Shown here: positions 23,427-31,278 of the stretch, piece after piece
Layout of the letters: each line of letters begins with the position of its first letter
Position numbering within the stretch: position 1 is the first letter of the stretch
Source of the DNA: Nanobdellota archaeon
GTDB lineage: Archaea > Nanobdellota > Nanobdellia > Pacearchaeales > GW2011-AR1
Assembly (NCBI GenBank): GCA_030640565.1
Contig: DAOWJD010000054.1
Coordinates: forward strand, 1 to 31,635
Direction of reading: 5' to 3'
DNA: 31,635 nucleotides
Notes under the pieces: generated by a model
Databases searched by the model: none
What the model was told of the DNA's origin: nothing
What the model saw: the letters and a program-made list of their open reading frames with translations, nothing else
Translations under genes and position numbers: made by a program

Positions 23427-24167
23427 ATGAAAAATAAGAAATTTTTTTATCAACAATATGAGAAAATAAATTGGGAAAATCAAGAAAAGACTAAGATAAA
23501 TTCTTTTTTATATAATTTTATAATTCCAAATATCATTTTAAAGAAAAAAGGGTCAGACATTAAAATATTTGATATTGGTTTTGGAATAGGATTTTTTATG
23601 AAAATGTTATATCCTCATTTAATAAAACATTATAAGGAGATAACTTTAGAAGGATGCGAGCCATCTAATAAAAATTATAAATATTTTAAATCAAAACCTC
23701 TAAAAGTTAAAAAAGATGTAATATTAAAAATATATAATCAAACTTTTCAGAAGTTGAAAATAAATGAGAAATTTGATTTTATAACATCTATTTATGTATT
23801 CCCACATTTTTCTTCTGATGATTTAGAAAAAATTGTGAACAAGATTTATTCCATGTTAAAACAAGATGGTAAATTTGTTTTGGTTGTTTCTAACGAAAAA
23901 TATATTAAAGAAAAATTAAAGACTAAGAAAGACCTTTTTATTGAGAAGAATACTATTCGTTTGAATAATAAAAGCTACGAAGAGATATTGCATTATTCAG
24001 ATATACCTAAAATAGGAAAATTAATTGATTATAATAGAGAAGAAAGATTTTATCTAGATTTATTTAAAAAAAATGGATTTAAATTAAACCAAAAAAGAGA
24101 TTTTGATGATAGCGGATTTAACTGCACTATTTTTGTTTTTAAGAAATCCCCAAAATTTATTAAGTAA
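23427..24167 (+). CDS. class I SAM-dependent methyltransferase (246 aa)
   Basis: The SAM-binding motif I is IKIFDIGFGIGFF with D49-x-G51-x-G53-x-G55. An acidic residue at the end of the next strand (LEGCEPSN), motif IV-like FDFITSIYVFPHF and DGKFVLVVSNEKY complete a Rossmann-type methyltransferase of the ubiquinone/UbiE-like group. The substrate cannot be told. It sits between the ATPase and the platform gene, which are usually adjacent, and its composition is more A+T- and Lys-rich than theirs. That suggests later insertion. It might modify a pilus or surface component, or be unrelated. Confidence 0.82.
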   Translation: MKNKKFFYQQYEKINWENQEKTKINSFLYNFIIPNIILKKKGSDIKIFDIGFGIGFFMKMLYPHLIKHYKEITLEGCEPSNKNYKYFKSKPLKVKKDVILKIYNQTFQKLKINEKFDFITSIYVFPHFSSDDLEKIVNKIYSMLKQDGKFVLVVSNEKYIKEKLKTKKDLFIEKNTIRLNNKSYEEILHYSDIPKIGKLIDYNREERFYLDLFKKNGFKLNQKRDFDDSGFNCTIFVFKKSPKFIK

Positions 24168-24211
24168 ATTTTATTACTTCTTATAAGTAAAAGATATAAA
24201 AAGAGGTAAAA

Positions 24212-26383
24212 ATGCCAGCACCGGAAAAAGATGTAGAAGATATTCTTAGAAAGTATGGAAGTAAGATAGAATCTCAAATTAAGACGACAGTAACTAAAAA
24301 AGTGGATTATAGTCGAGAGTATGTTAAATTTAAACAAGAGATGGTTCCACACATTTCAAGATATGAAAAATTGTGTAAAAGTGTGGGGAGTATTATAAAA
24401 TTAAAAGTTTCTGAAAAGGACAAAGCTGGGATTAAAAAACACCTTGAAATTGCACATCTTGATCTTGAGCCATGGCAGCCTTTGACTCTTAGTCTCATGA
24501 CTTTTATTATTCTTTTTTTAGTAGGACTTTTTGTTTCTATAGCAGTTGTTCTCATCAAAGGAGGTTTTGACGCTTTCCCTTTTTTATTTTTCTTTCTTAT
24601 GTTAGTTTTTTCTTTGTTTATGTTTTATTTTATGAAAGTGTATCCTGCTCGCTTAGCTAATAAATGGCGTTTAAAAGCTTCTTCACAAATGGTTCCTGCA
24701 ATTTTATATGTTGTAGTTTATATGAGGCACACGCCAAACTTTGAAAGAGCAATTGCTTTTGCTTCAGAGCATCTTCAATATCCTTTGGCTTTGGATTTAA
24801 AGAAAGTTTTTTATGATGTTCAGGTTGGAAAATTTTCCACAATTAAAGAAAGTCTTGATAGATATCTTGAAACATGGAGAGATTATTCTGTAGAGTTTAT
24901 TGAAGCTTTTCATCTTATTGAAAGCAGTTTATATGAACCAGATAATTCAAGAAGAATTATTACTTTAGAGAAATCATTGAAAGTTGTTCTTGATGGAGTT
25001 TATGATAAAATGTTAAAATTTACTCATGAAGTTAAAAGTCCTTTGACTAATGTTTATATGCTTGGTGTTATTTTGCCAACTTTAGGACTTGCTCTGTTAC
25101 CTCTTGCAACTGCCATGCTTGGTGGTATGTTAACATGGATTCATGTATTTATTCTCTTTAATCTTATTATTCCTTTCTTTGTTTTTTATCTAACAGATAA
25201 AATTGTTTTTTTAAGACCAGGAGGATATGGAGAAACGTCTTTAATTGAAAGAAATCCCTTGTATTACAAATACAAAAGTAAAAAACCTTATTTTAAAGCA
25301 TTTTTAATTATAATTCCTTTCTTAATACTTGGTTTTTTACCTTTTATTTTTCAGAATACTCCCCTCCCTGAATTAATAGGATTGCAAAAAGACTATACTT
25401 TTTCACAGTTAGGTCTTGGATTTTTAGGTGATGGAAATTTCTTTGGTTTTATTGATGAAAGTACAGGGACTAAGGGACCTTTTGGAATGGGAGCTTTACT
25501 TTTAAGCATGTTTATTCCTCTTGGGGTAGCCTTGTTTTTTTTCATCTCTTTTAATACGAAGACAAAAGAGCTAATTGTTGAAAGAAAAAACACAAAACAG
25601 CTTGAATTAGAGTTTAATAATTCATTATTTCAAGTAGGAAATAGACTTGGTAATGGAGTTCCTCCAGAGCTTGTTTTTGGAAAAATTGCAGAATCTTCAA
25701 AAGGACTGAAAACAGAGAATTTCTTCAGACGTGTTGATTATAATATAAGGCAAATGGGAATGGATGTAAAGAAAGCTATTTTTGATCGGAGAAGGGGAGC
25801 AATTATCTATTATCCTTCAGAACTAATTGCAATTAGTATGAGGATTCTTGTAGAATCTGCTAAAAAAGGACTTAAAATTGCAGCAGTAAGTATGATGAGT
25901 ATTTCAGAATATATTAAAAACATAAACAAGATTACCATGAGACTTAGAGATATGCTTGCAGAAATTGTTTCTGACATGAAAAGTAATATGTCTTTCCTTG
26001 CACCACTTCTTTCAGGAGTTGTTGTTGGCTTGGCAGCAATGATTACAGGGATTCTTGCGAAATTAGATGGTTTGGATCTAGCAGGAGAAGGTGCATCAGC
26101 CTTGGGAGGATTATCAAATCTTGTTGGTGATGGTGGAATTTTCCAAGTTGTTAATATGATTCCTCCTTATTTTTTGCAAATCATAATTGGAGTATATCTA
26201 ATTCAAATGGTTTTTATTTTAACTAAAACTTTGGTGGTTATAGATTCTGGAGAAGACAAACTTCAGATGACAAATAAAACAGGAAAGAATTTGAGAAAAG
26301 GAATTATGCTTTATTTTTTCACAGCTGTTTTCGCAATATTGGCGTTATTTATATTAATAACCATTGTTCTTGGAAACTTGTGA
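24212..26383 (+). CDS. pilus assembly membrane platform protein (ArlJ/TadC/GspF-like, 723 aa)
   Basis: The inner-membrane platform that couples the ATPase to subunit extrusion. Two GspF-type domains are visible. The first, about residues 155-260, starts ASSQMVPAILYVVVYMRHTP. The second, about 460-590, contains NSLFQVGNRLGNGVPPELVF and ISMRILVESAKKGLKIAAVS. They are separated and followed by groups of membrane helices (about 92-145, 285-330, 365-385, 425-450, 600-620, 645-670, 695-722). The length matches long archaeal TadC/ArlJ homologues with duplicated domains. A Shine-Dalgarno GAGG is seven bases before the ATG. It is followed by the pilin-like array. Confidence 0.92.
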   Translation: MPAPEKDVEDILRKYGSKIESQIKTTVTKKVDYSREYVKFKQEMVPHISRYEKLCKSVGSIIKLKVSEKDKAGIKKHLEIAHLDLEPWQPLTLSLMTFIILFLVGLFVSIAVVLIKGGFDAFPFLFFFLMLVFSLFMFYFMKVYPARLANKWRLKASSQMVPAILYVVVYMRHTPNFERAIAFASEHLQYPLALDLKKVFYDVQVGKFSTIKESLDRYLETWRDYSVEFIEAFHLIESSLYEPDNSRRIITLEKSLKVVLDGVYDKMLKFTHEVKSPLTNVYMLGVILPTLGLALLPLATAMLGGMLTWIHVFILFNLIIPFFVFYLTDKIVFLRPGGYGETSLIERNPLYYKYKSKKPYFKAFLIIIPFLILGFLPFIFQNTPLPELIGLQKDYTFSQLGLGFLGDGNFFGFIDESTGTKGPFGMGALLLSMFIPLGVALFFFISFNTKTKELIVERKNTKQLELEFNNSLFQVGNRLGNGVPPELVFGKIAESSKGLKTENFFRRVDYNIRQMGMDVKKAIFDRRRGAIIYYPSELIAISMRILVESAKKGLKIAAVSMMSISEYIKNINKITMRLRDMLAEIVSDMKSNMSFLAPLLSGVVVGLAAMITGILAKLDGLDLAGEGASALGGLSNLVGDGGIFQVVNMIPPYFLQIIIGVYLIQMVFILTKTLVVIDSGEDKLQMTNKTGKNLRKGIMLYFFTAVFAILALFILITIVLGNL

Positions 26384-26421
26384 TTAGTTAAATTTATTAA
26401 ATAAGATTTGTTTTTCCAGAT

Positions 26422-26577
26422 ATGGAAATTAAAAGAGGTAAAAAGGGGATTATTTCTGATTATCTTCCTTGGATTTTAATAGCTGTTGCAGTTCTTGTTA
26501 TTTTAATGATTACAATTTTCCTGCTTAAAGGAAAAGGGATTTCCCTGATAGATACAATAAAAAATTTATTCAGATAA
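26422..26577 (+). CDS. tiny pilin-like protein (51 aa)
   Basis: The sequence begins MEIKRGKKGIISDYLPWILI, a basic N-terminus followed by a single helix to about residue 35, and ends KGISLIDTIKNLFR. This is the class III signal peptide layout of archaeal pilins, with a candidate cleavage after Lys-Lys-Gly. The gene starts 38 bases after the platform gene and is first of the array. Too short to have a globular head. It may be a minor subunit or a membrane anchor of the system. Confidence 0.68.
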   Translation: MEIKRGKKGIISDYLPWILIAVAVLVILMITIFLLKGKGISLIDTIKNLFR

Positions 26578-26586
26578 AAATATAAA

Positions 26587-26751
26587 ATGGAATTAACTAT
26601 AACAAATCTCATAAAAATAATAATAGGAGTTTTGGTATTTGTGGTTGTGGTGGGGGGACTTTCCTTTTTTTTCAAAGATTATGTAATTGATTTTTTCAAA
26701 AACATGGGGGGAAACCAGACAGCTGAGATTATTCTTAGTTTAATAAAATGA
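26587..26751 (+). CDS. tiny pilin-like/membrane protein (54 aa)
   Basis: Starts MELTITNLIKIIIGVLVFVV with a single hydrophobic helix (about 8-27), then an amphipathic charged part (FKDYVIDFFKNMGGNQTAEI). It begins nine bases after the previous stop, and its own stop overlaps the next start by four bases (ATGA). The N-terminal layout resembles pilin helices but lacks a basic leader, so processing by the peptidase is uncertain. Supported by position in the operon; no named family. Confidence 0.65.
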   Translation: MELTITNLIKIIIGVLVFVVVVGGLSFFFKDYVIDFFKNMGGNQTAEIILSLIK

Positions 26752-27218
26752 AAACAGATAAAAAAGGATTTTTACTTGCAAAAGAAACTTTGAAAATAAT
26801 TCTGGCAGTAATTGCAATAGGTTTTTTAGCATATCTTCTTGCTTCTATTTACTTCAATTCCATCAGTAATCAAAAAATGGTGCATGCACAAGATTCATTA
26901 AAAAGAATTAAAGAGATTATAGATAATGAAGATTCAACTAGCGAGGTTGTTTCACAGATAACTCCTCCTGGCTGGAGTTTATTTAGTTTTGTAGATAAAA
27001 AACCAAATTCTTGTGCAGGAAGAACCTGTTTATGTATTTGTGATCATGTTGCAATAACTTTTTTAAAAAGTCAATTAAAACAATGTGATTCAAAAGGGGT
27101 TTGTGAAATAGTGGAGAATTTAAAAGATTTTGGAGAGATTAAAATCAAAAAACCTGCAATCTCTATTAAAGTAGTTAAATCAGAAGGAAAAATTATTATT
27201 CAAAAAAATGGGTATTGA
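26748..27218 (+). CDS. pilin-like protein with Cys-rich head (156 aa)
   Basis: A basic leader MKTDKKGFLLAKETLKIILA has the prepilin-peptidase pattern K-K-G-F followed by a helix to about residue 36. The head, about 40-156, carries a Cys cluster (SCAGRTCLCICDH and later QCDSKGVCEI) that could form disulfides outside the cell. Translation is coupled to the previous gene by an ATGA overlap. Likely a minor pilin, exported through the ATPase/platform. Family not named. Confidence 0.75.
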   Translation: MKTDKKGFLLAKETLKIILAVIAIGFLAYLLASIYFNSISNQKMVHAQDSLKRIKEIIDNEDSTSEVVSQITPPGWSLFSFVDKKPNSCAGRTCLCICDHVAITFLKSQLKQCDSKGVCEIVENLKDFGEIKIKKPAISIKVVKSEGKIIIQKNGY

Positions 27219-27312
27219 AGATTTAATAAAATATTTAATATGGATAATCTTTTTTGGAGTAGCTTTAGTAGGACTTTATTTCCTATTAAGAAGCCTAGGA
27301 GTTATGGGATGA
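27208..27312 (+). CDS. tiny membrane protein of the pilin array (34 aa)
   Basis: The frame reads MGIEDLIKYLIWIIFFGVAL, then VGLYFLLRSLGVMG. It is one membrane helix with an N-terminal amphipathic turn. It overlaps the previous gene by 11 bases and the next by four (ATGA), an arrangement typical of coupled operon genes and unlikely by chance. It is too short for automatic callers. Probably a small structural or assembly component of the pilus-like machine. Confidence 0.62.
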   Translation: MGIEDLIKYLIWIIFFGVALVGLYFLLRSLGVMG

Positions 27313-28235
27313 AAATTACAAAAAACCGTAAGGCAGAATTGACAACAAAACAACTTGTGACGATAATAGTACTTATAGTCAGTTTTATCATTATTTTATT
27401 TTTAATTTTTAGGTTAGATCTTGGAAAAACTACTGAAAAAGAAATTTGCCATAATTCTGTTGTTACAAGGGGAAGTTCTGTTTTGCCTGTAGAAGCTGTG
27501 CCGTTGAAATGCCAGCGTAGCTATATTTGTATTACTGTAGATAACACTTGTGAAACTATGACCAAGCCAATTAAGAAAAAAGCAAAAACCCAAGAGGAAG
27601 TTTATGAGATACTTGCAGAACAATTAGCAGATTGTTGGTGGATGTTTGGTGAAGGAGAGGTTAATTATGTTGGAAAAGACATGGTTGGGAAATTATATTG
27701 TTCTATTTGTGCACAGATTGCTTTTGATGATAGTTTAAATGATATTTTTCCAGAAGGAGAGATTGATAAAGAAGCTGTTTATACTTATATGCAGGATAAT
27801 AATTATCTTAAAGATGAAACATATCTTTCTTATCTTTATGGCATTAATGATTTAAATGGATTAAAGACAGAATTAAATAATCAAAATATTGAATTTGGCC
27901 CAATTAATATGGCTCAACAATATTATATCATGATGGGGATTACAAGTGATGTTAATACATTAGGTTGGGCCGTTGCTGGGGCTGTTGTAGGAGCAGTTGC
28001 TCTTGTTGCAATTCCATTTTCTCCGATTATTGGTGCTGGATGGGGTGTTGGATTGGGTGTTGCTGCAATTTGGGGTGGTGGTGGCGCAGCTGCTGGTGCT
28101 ATAGGGGGAGGAACTGTTGCGGGAATTTTGATAAATGGAGCTTCGGGAAATGAATACCTTTCCCCTTCGATAATTCAAGTAAATTCCCCTGAATTTGAAG
28201 GACTGGGTTGTAAATCAATAACAACTTTATCTTAA
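27309..28235 (+). CDS. pilin-like protein with Gly/Ala-rich C-terminus (308 aa)
   Basis: The start at 27309 is chosen because it overlaps the previous stop (ATGA) and gives the expected short basic leader. An in-frame ATG at 27240 would add 23 residues without sense. The N-terminus MKITKNRKAELTTKQLVTII and a helix to about residue 34 fit a prepilin. The head holds Cys pairs (CQRSYICITVDNTC; CSIC). Residues about 215-275 form a Gly/Ala-rich hydrophobic hairpin (AGAVVGAVALVAIPFSPIIG), likely buried in a membrane or filament. This is the largest member of the array. Confidence 0.75.
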   Translation: MKITKNRKAELTTKQLVTIIVLIVSFIIILFLIFRLDLGKTTEKEICHNSVVTRGSSVLPVEAVPLKCQRSYICITVDNTCETMTKPIKKKAKTQEEVYEILAEQLADCWWMFGEGEVNYVGKDMVGKLYCSICAQIAFDDSLNDIFPEGEIDKEAVYTYMQDNNYLKDETYLSYLYGINDLNGLKTELNNQNIEFGPINMAQQYYIMMGITSDVNTLGWAVAGAVVGAVALVAIPFSPIIGAGWGVGLGVAAIWGGGGAAAGAIGGGTVAGILINGASGNEYLSPSIIQVNSPEFEGLGCKSITTLS

Positions 28236-28236
28236 A

Positions 28237-28626
28237 ATGGAAAAGAAAGCAAACATTCTTACTGAAAATATAATTTTTCTTGTTTTAAACATTGTTTTTT
28301 TAATGATTCTGGTTATTTTTTTGTTTTCTAAAACAGGAAGCGCAGTTGTACTTGAAGAAAAATATGCAAAACAAATAGCTTTGATTATTGACTCTGCAAA
28401 ACCAGGAATGACAATCCATCTAAATATGAAGGATGCGATTAAGATTGCGGATAAAGAAAACAAGGACCTTAATAATATTATTTCTATTCAGGACAATGTT
28501 GTACATGTTCAATTAAGAGAAAAAGGAGGGTATAGTTATTCTTTTTTTAATGATATTGAGTTTTTTGTTCATTTGAATACTTCATCACTTGAAGAATATA
28601 TTATTCTTACGGGAGATTATAATTAA
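28237..28626 (+). CDS. pilin-like protein (129 aa)
   Basis: Leader MEKKANILTENIIFLVLNIV with basic KK then a hydrophobic helix to about residue 31. The head is a small, probably alpha/beta domain (LEEKYAKQIALIIDSAKPGM, then HLNMKDAIKIADKENKDLNN, and VQLREKGGYSYSFFND). Starts one base after the previous stop and abuts the next start. No Cys. Likely a minor pilin or its assembly partner; no named family. Confidence 0.75.
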   Translation: MEKKANILTENIIFLVLNIVFLMILVIFLFSKTGSAVVLEEKYAKQIALIIDSAKPGMTIHLNMKDAIKIADKENKDLNNIISIQDNVVHVQLREKGGYSYSFFNDIEFFVHLNTSSLEEYIILTGDYN

Positions 28627-29166
28627 ATGATATTAAAAAATAAAAAAGCTAATAAAATGGTTTCTGTGTATTGGTTTGCAATATTATTCATTGTGGCTGC
28701 TGCAATTGTTTATATGGTTCTTTCTTTTTATGGTAAGCCTTATGATATAAGAGAAGTAGAAGCACATGCTTTAACAAATAAAATTGCAGGCTGTTTATCA
28801 GAAGCAGGGGTTCTTAATGAAAGAATTTTTAAAGAAGGAGTTTTAAATGAAGATTTCAAAGAAAATTTTATAGAAGAATGTAAACTTATTTTTGAAGTAG
28901 AAGATGCTTATGGTTGGAGAGAGCAAGGGCAGTACTATGTTGAAGTTGGTTTTTATGATTTTTCAACAAAGGCACAAATAGGTTCTATAATAAAACAAGG
29001 GAATTTAAATTTAGTTTCAAGTTGTGGTGTGGAAACTGACATAGAGGAAGAAAGGATTGCAAAATGTGTTGAAAGAGAATTTTATTCTTTAGACGATGAA
29101 GGAAAGGTTCATTTAATTAAAATTTTGTCAATTGTGAGAAAGATAGAGAAGAACATTAAAGTATAA
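28627..29166 (+). CDS. pilin-like protein (179 aa)
   Basis: Leader MILKNKKANKMVSVYWFAIL with a helix to about residue 32 (FIVAAAIVYMVLSFYG). The head is acidic and may have disulfides (CLSEAGVL, EECK, SSCGVE, KCVERE). It abuts the preceding gene directly (28626/28627). The N-terminus fits a class III-type signal. No named family; likely a minor pilin exposed outside the cell. Confidence 0.75.
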   Translation: MILKNKKANKMVSVYWFAILFIVAAAIVYMVLSFYGKPYDIREVEAHALTNKIAGCLSEAGVLNERIFKEGVLNEDFKENFIEECKLIFEVEDAYGWREQGQYYVEVGFYDFSTKAQIGSIIKQGNLNLVSSCGVETDIEEERIAKCVEREFYSLDDEGKVHLIKILSIVRKIEKNIKV

Positions 29167-29167
29167 A

Positions 29168-29464
29168 ATGATAAAGGATAAGAATGCACAAATTGGAGAA
29201 ACAGTGACATGGATGGTTGCAACAATAATTATTGTGGCTGTTTTAATTATCTCTCTTTTTGTAGCTTTTGGGTTAGCAAAAACCAAGAAAAAACTCCCTT
29301 TTATTGAAAAAAGAAAAAGTGATATTCTTATGGAAAAATCTTTATTTACTTATTTTTCAGCTGATGATGCAAAAAAAGCAGAGATTTATAGTGGGTTAGA
29401 ACAACAGGAGCTTTTTGCAAATTTAAATAAAAAGAAAAACGAGATTCAAGGAGTTTTGGAATGA
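29168..29464 (+). CDS. pilin-like protein (98 aa)
   Basis: Begins MIKDKNAQIGETVTWMVATI and holds one helix to about residue 34 (IIVAVLIISLFVAFGL). The head is short and charged (KTKKKLPFIEKRKSDILMEK onward). The stop overlaps the next start by four bases (ATGA). Family not named; layout as for the others in the array. Confidence 0.72.
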   Translation: MIKDKNAQIGETVTWMVATIIIVAVLIISLFVAFGLAKTKKKLPFIEKRKSDILMEKSLFTYFSADDAKKAEIYSGLEQQELFANLNKKKNEIQGVLE

Positions 29465-29745
29465 GAAATAAAAGAGGAGATATCCCAATAACAATTTTAG
29501 TAGTAGGAGTTATACTTATTTGTGCCTTAGCTATTCTTAGTTTTCTCTCTTCTAGTTTTAAATTAGAAAAATCTTTTGCAGATGTTACAATTATGGAGGA
29601 TTTTAACGTGAAGATAGAAGAATATACTTTTTATAAAAACCAAGGGGTTTCTAATGAAGAAATAAAAAATGCTTTAAATATTTATGAAGGTTATCTTAGA
29701 ATGGAAAAAGGAGGGATGTATATTGTATATTATTTAGGGGAATAA
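29461..29745 (+). CDS. pilin-like protein (94 aa)
   Basis: Begins MRNKRGDIPITILVVGVILI: a basic leader R-N-K-R-G-D, one of the clearer class III-like cleavage contexts, followed by a helix to about residue 30. A small head (LEKSFADVTIMEDFNVKIEE and NQGVSNEEIKNALNIYEGYL) follows. Coupled to the gene before it by ATGA. Probably a minor pilin. Confidence 0.74.
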   Translation: MRNKRGDIPITILVVGVILICALAILSFLSSSFKLEKSFADVTIMEDFNVKIEEYTFYKNQGVSNEEIKNALNIYEGYLRMEKGGMYIVYYLGE

Positions 29746-29779
29746 AAACATTTTTAAACAAAATAACCTTAAATTTAAT

Positions 29780-30148
29780 ATGTTAAGTAAAAGAGGGCAA
29801 GGATTAAGTACAAATGCAATTATCCTGATTATTCTTGGTGTTGTTGTTCTAGTTGTTGTTATATTGGGATTTACAATAGGTTGGGAAAAAATTGCTCCTT
29901 TTTTAAAGACAAATAATGTTGAAACAATAAAAACATCTTGTAGTGTTGCTTGCTCTACGGGAAGTACTTATGATTTCTGCACTTTGAACAGAACTTTGAA
30001 AGCAGATGGTCTTCCTCCTGTTGGAGAAGATAGTAAAGTGCCTAAAAAGATGGTGGGGAATTGTTTCTTTTTTTCAACTGATGCTAACTATAACAAGTAT
30101 GGAATTGAAAAGTGTGATTCAATAACTTGTCCAACGCCAGAAGAATGA
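29780..30148 (+). CDS. pilin-like protein with Cys-containing head (122 aa)
   Basis: Begins MLSKRGQGLSTNAIILIILG with leader K-R-G-Q-G and a helix to about residue 33. The head has six Cys (TSCSVACSTGSTYDFCTLN, NCFFF, KCDSITC), suggesting disulfides in an extracellular domain. It starts 34 bases after the previous stop, the largest gap in the array, so it may have its own start site: TTAAATTTAATATG precedes the ATG. Possibly the major subunit, but this is inference. Confidence 0.75.
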   Translation: MLSKRGQGLSTNAIILIILGVVVLVVVILGFTIGWEKIAPFLKTNNVETIKTSCSVACSTGSTYDFCTLNRTLKADGLPPVGEDSKVPKKMVGNCFFFSTDANYNKYGIEKCDSITCPTPEE

Positions 30149-30164
30149 ATTGATATCTGAAAAA

Positions 30165-30174
30165 TTATTTAAAT
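30165..30174 (+). promoter_or_regulatory. TATA box of the small basic protein gene
   Basis: TTATTTAAAT centred about 26 bases before the ATG at 30195. It supports that start over the TTG at 30150. Confidence 0.5.
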
Positions 30175-30194
30175 TCAAAACTTCTTATTTATTT

Positions 30195-30332
30195 ATGTCT
30201 GATTATGTTTTTTCAGAGAAGAGAAAGAAAAAGAAATACAAGAAAAAAGAAAAGAAAAAATATCCTTATAAAAAGGGTGGAAGAGAGAGAGCAAGAGAAG
30301 GTAGCGGAAAGAAAATTAAAGATAGTAAATAG
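30195..30332 (+). CDS. very basic small protein (45 aa)
   Basis: The frame reads MSDYVFSEKRKKKKYKKKEK, then KKYPYKKGGRERAREGSGKK and ends IKDSK; more than 40 percent of residues are Lys or Arg. It may bind nucleic acid or membranes. The ATG is supported by a TATA box at 30165-30174 with leaderless spacing. No family. An alternative frame (30205-30411) and a TTG start at 30150 are less likely. Low-complexity DNA makes the call tentative. The 97 bases that follow hold only the promoter of the next gene. Confidence 0.45.
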   Translation: MSDYVFSEKRKKKKYKKKEKKKYPYKKGGRERAREGSGKKIKDSK

Positions 30333-30400
30333 TTTTATCCCTCATTTACCCCAACCACCACCCTTATTAATTATTCAATCTATGAGTAATCTTGCTATAT

Positions 30401-30410
30401 TTTATAAATA
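30401..30410 (+). promoter_or_regulatory. TATA box of the prepilin peptidase gene
   Basis: TTTATAAATA centred about 25 bases before the ATG at 30430, indicating a leaderless transcript separate from the pilin array. Confidence 0.58.
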
Positions 30411-30429
30411 AAAAAATGTTTTTTAATTC

Positions 30430-31278
30430 ATGAGTTATTTTAGTTTCGAGATAATCTTTTTAATTGTCTTAGCACTTATTTGGATAGCTTTTGCAACTTT
30501 TCAGGATTTAAGAACCAGAGAAATCGCAAACTGGCTTAATTTTTCTCTTATAATTTTTGCCTTGGGATTTAGGTTTTTTTATTCTTTATTTTCTGAAAGT
30601 TTTGGATTTTTTTATCAAGGACTTATTGGTCTTGGGATTTTCTTTATTTTAGGGAATCTTCTTTATTATGGAAAATTTTTTGCAGGAGGAGATGCAAAAC
30701 TTATGATTGCCTTGGGAGCAATTCTCCCATTCTCAGAAAGTTTCTCTGTTAATCTGAAAATTTTTGCTTGTTTTCTCCTTACATTTTTATGTGTAGGAGC
30801 AGTCTATGGTATAATTGCAAGTATATATTTTAGCTTAAGAAATTTTAAGAAATTCAGAAAAGAATTTAGTGTTCAGTTCAGAAAAAATAAAAAATTAGTA
30901 TATCTTTTTCTTTTCTTTGGAGTAGTTCTTATGATTATTGGATTTTTAGAAAGCATGTTTTTTGCTCTAGGAATTTTGATATTTATCCTTCCTTATTTTT
31001 ATGTTTATGCAAAGGCTGTTGATGAATCTTGCATGGTAAGAAAAGTAAAAACCAGCAAACTGACAGAAGGAGATTGGCTTTATAAAAATATTAAAGTGGG
31101 AAAGAAAACAATAAAGGCGACGTGGGATGGATTAAAACAAAAAGAGATAAAACAACTAAGAAAAAAATATAAAATGATTTTAATAAGATATGGTATTCCT
31201 TTTTCTGCTGTATTTTTAATTAGTTTTTTAATCCTGGTTTATTTCTGGAAAACAGGTTTATGGAATTCTCTTTGGTAA
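30430..31278 (+). CDS. prepilin peptidase, A24 family (ArlK/PibD-like, 282 aa)
   Basis: A membrane aspartyl protease that cleaves class III signal peptides from pilins and archaellins before assembly. The two catalytic aspartates are visible: D26 in FQDLRTREIANW and D88 in the GGDAKLM (GxGD) motif. Seven or eight helices surround them. The C-terminal part has a basic cytoplasmic loop (residues about 200-260, KTIKATWDGLKQKEIKQLRK) and a last helix, making it longer than ArlK of about 230 residues. Its position after the pilin-like array fits its role. The 3' end overlaps the convergent HIT gene by 21 bases. Confidence 0.9.
   Translation: MSYFSFEIIFLIVLALIWIAFATFQDLRTREIANWLNFSLIIFALGFRFFYSLFSESFGFFYQGLIGLGIFFILGNLLYYGKFFAGGDAKLMIALGAILPFSESFSVNLKIFACFLLTFLCVGAVYGIIASIYFSLRNFKKFRKEFSVQFRKNKKLVYLFLFFGVVLMIIGFLESMFFALGILIFILPYFYVYAKAVDESCMVRKVKTSKLTEGDWLYKNIKVGKKTIKATWDGLKQKEIKQLRKKYKMILIRYGIPFSAVFLISFLILVYFWKTGLWNSLW

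Noticed and set aside
27240..27308. Upstream extension of the 308-residue pilin-like gene
   Set aside because: It would overlap the 34-residue gene almost entirely and add a leader that does not fit a prepilin.
30150..30194. TTG start extension of the small basic protein
   Set aside because: A TATA box inside this stretch is correctly spaced for the ATG at 30195.
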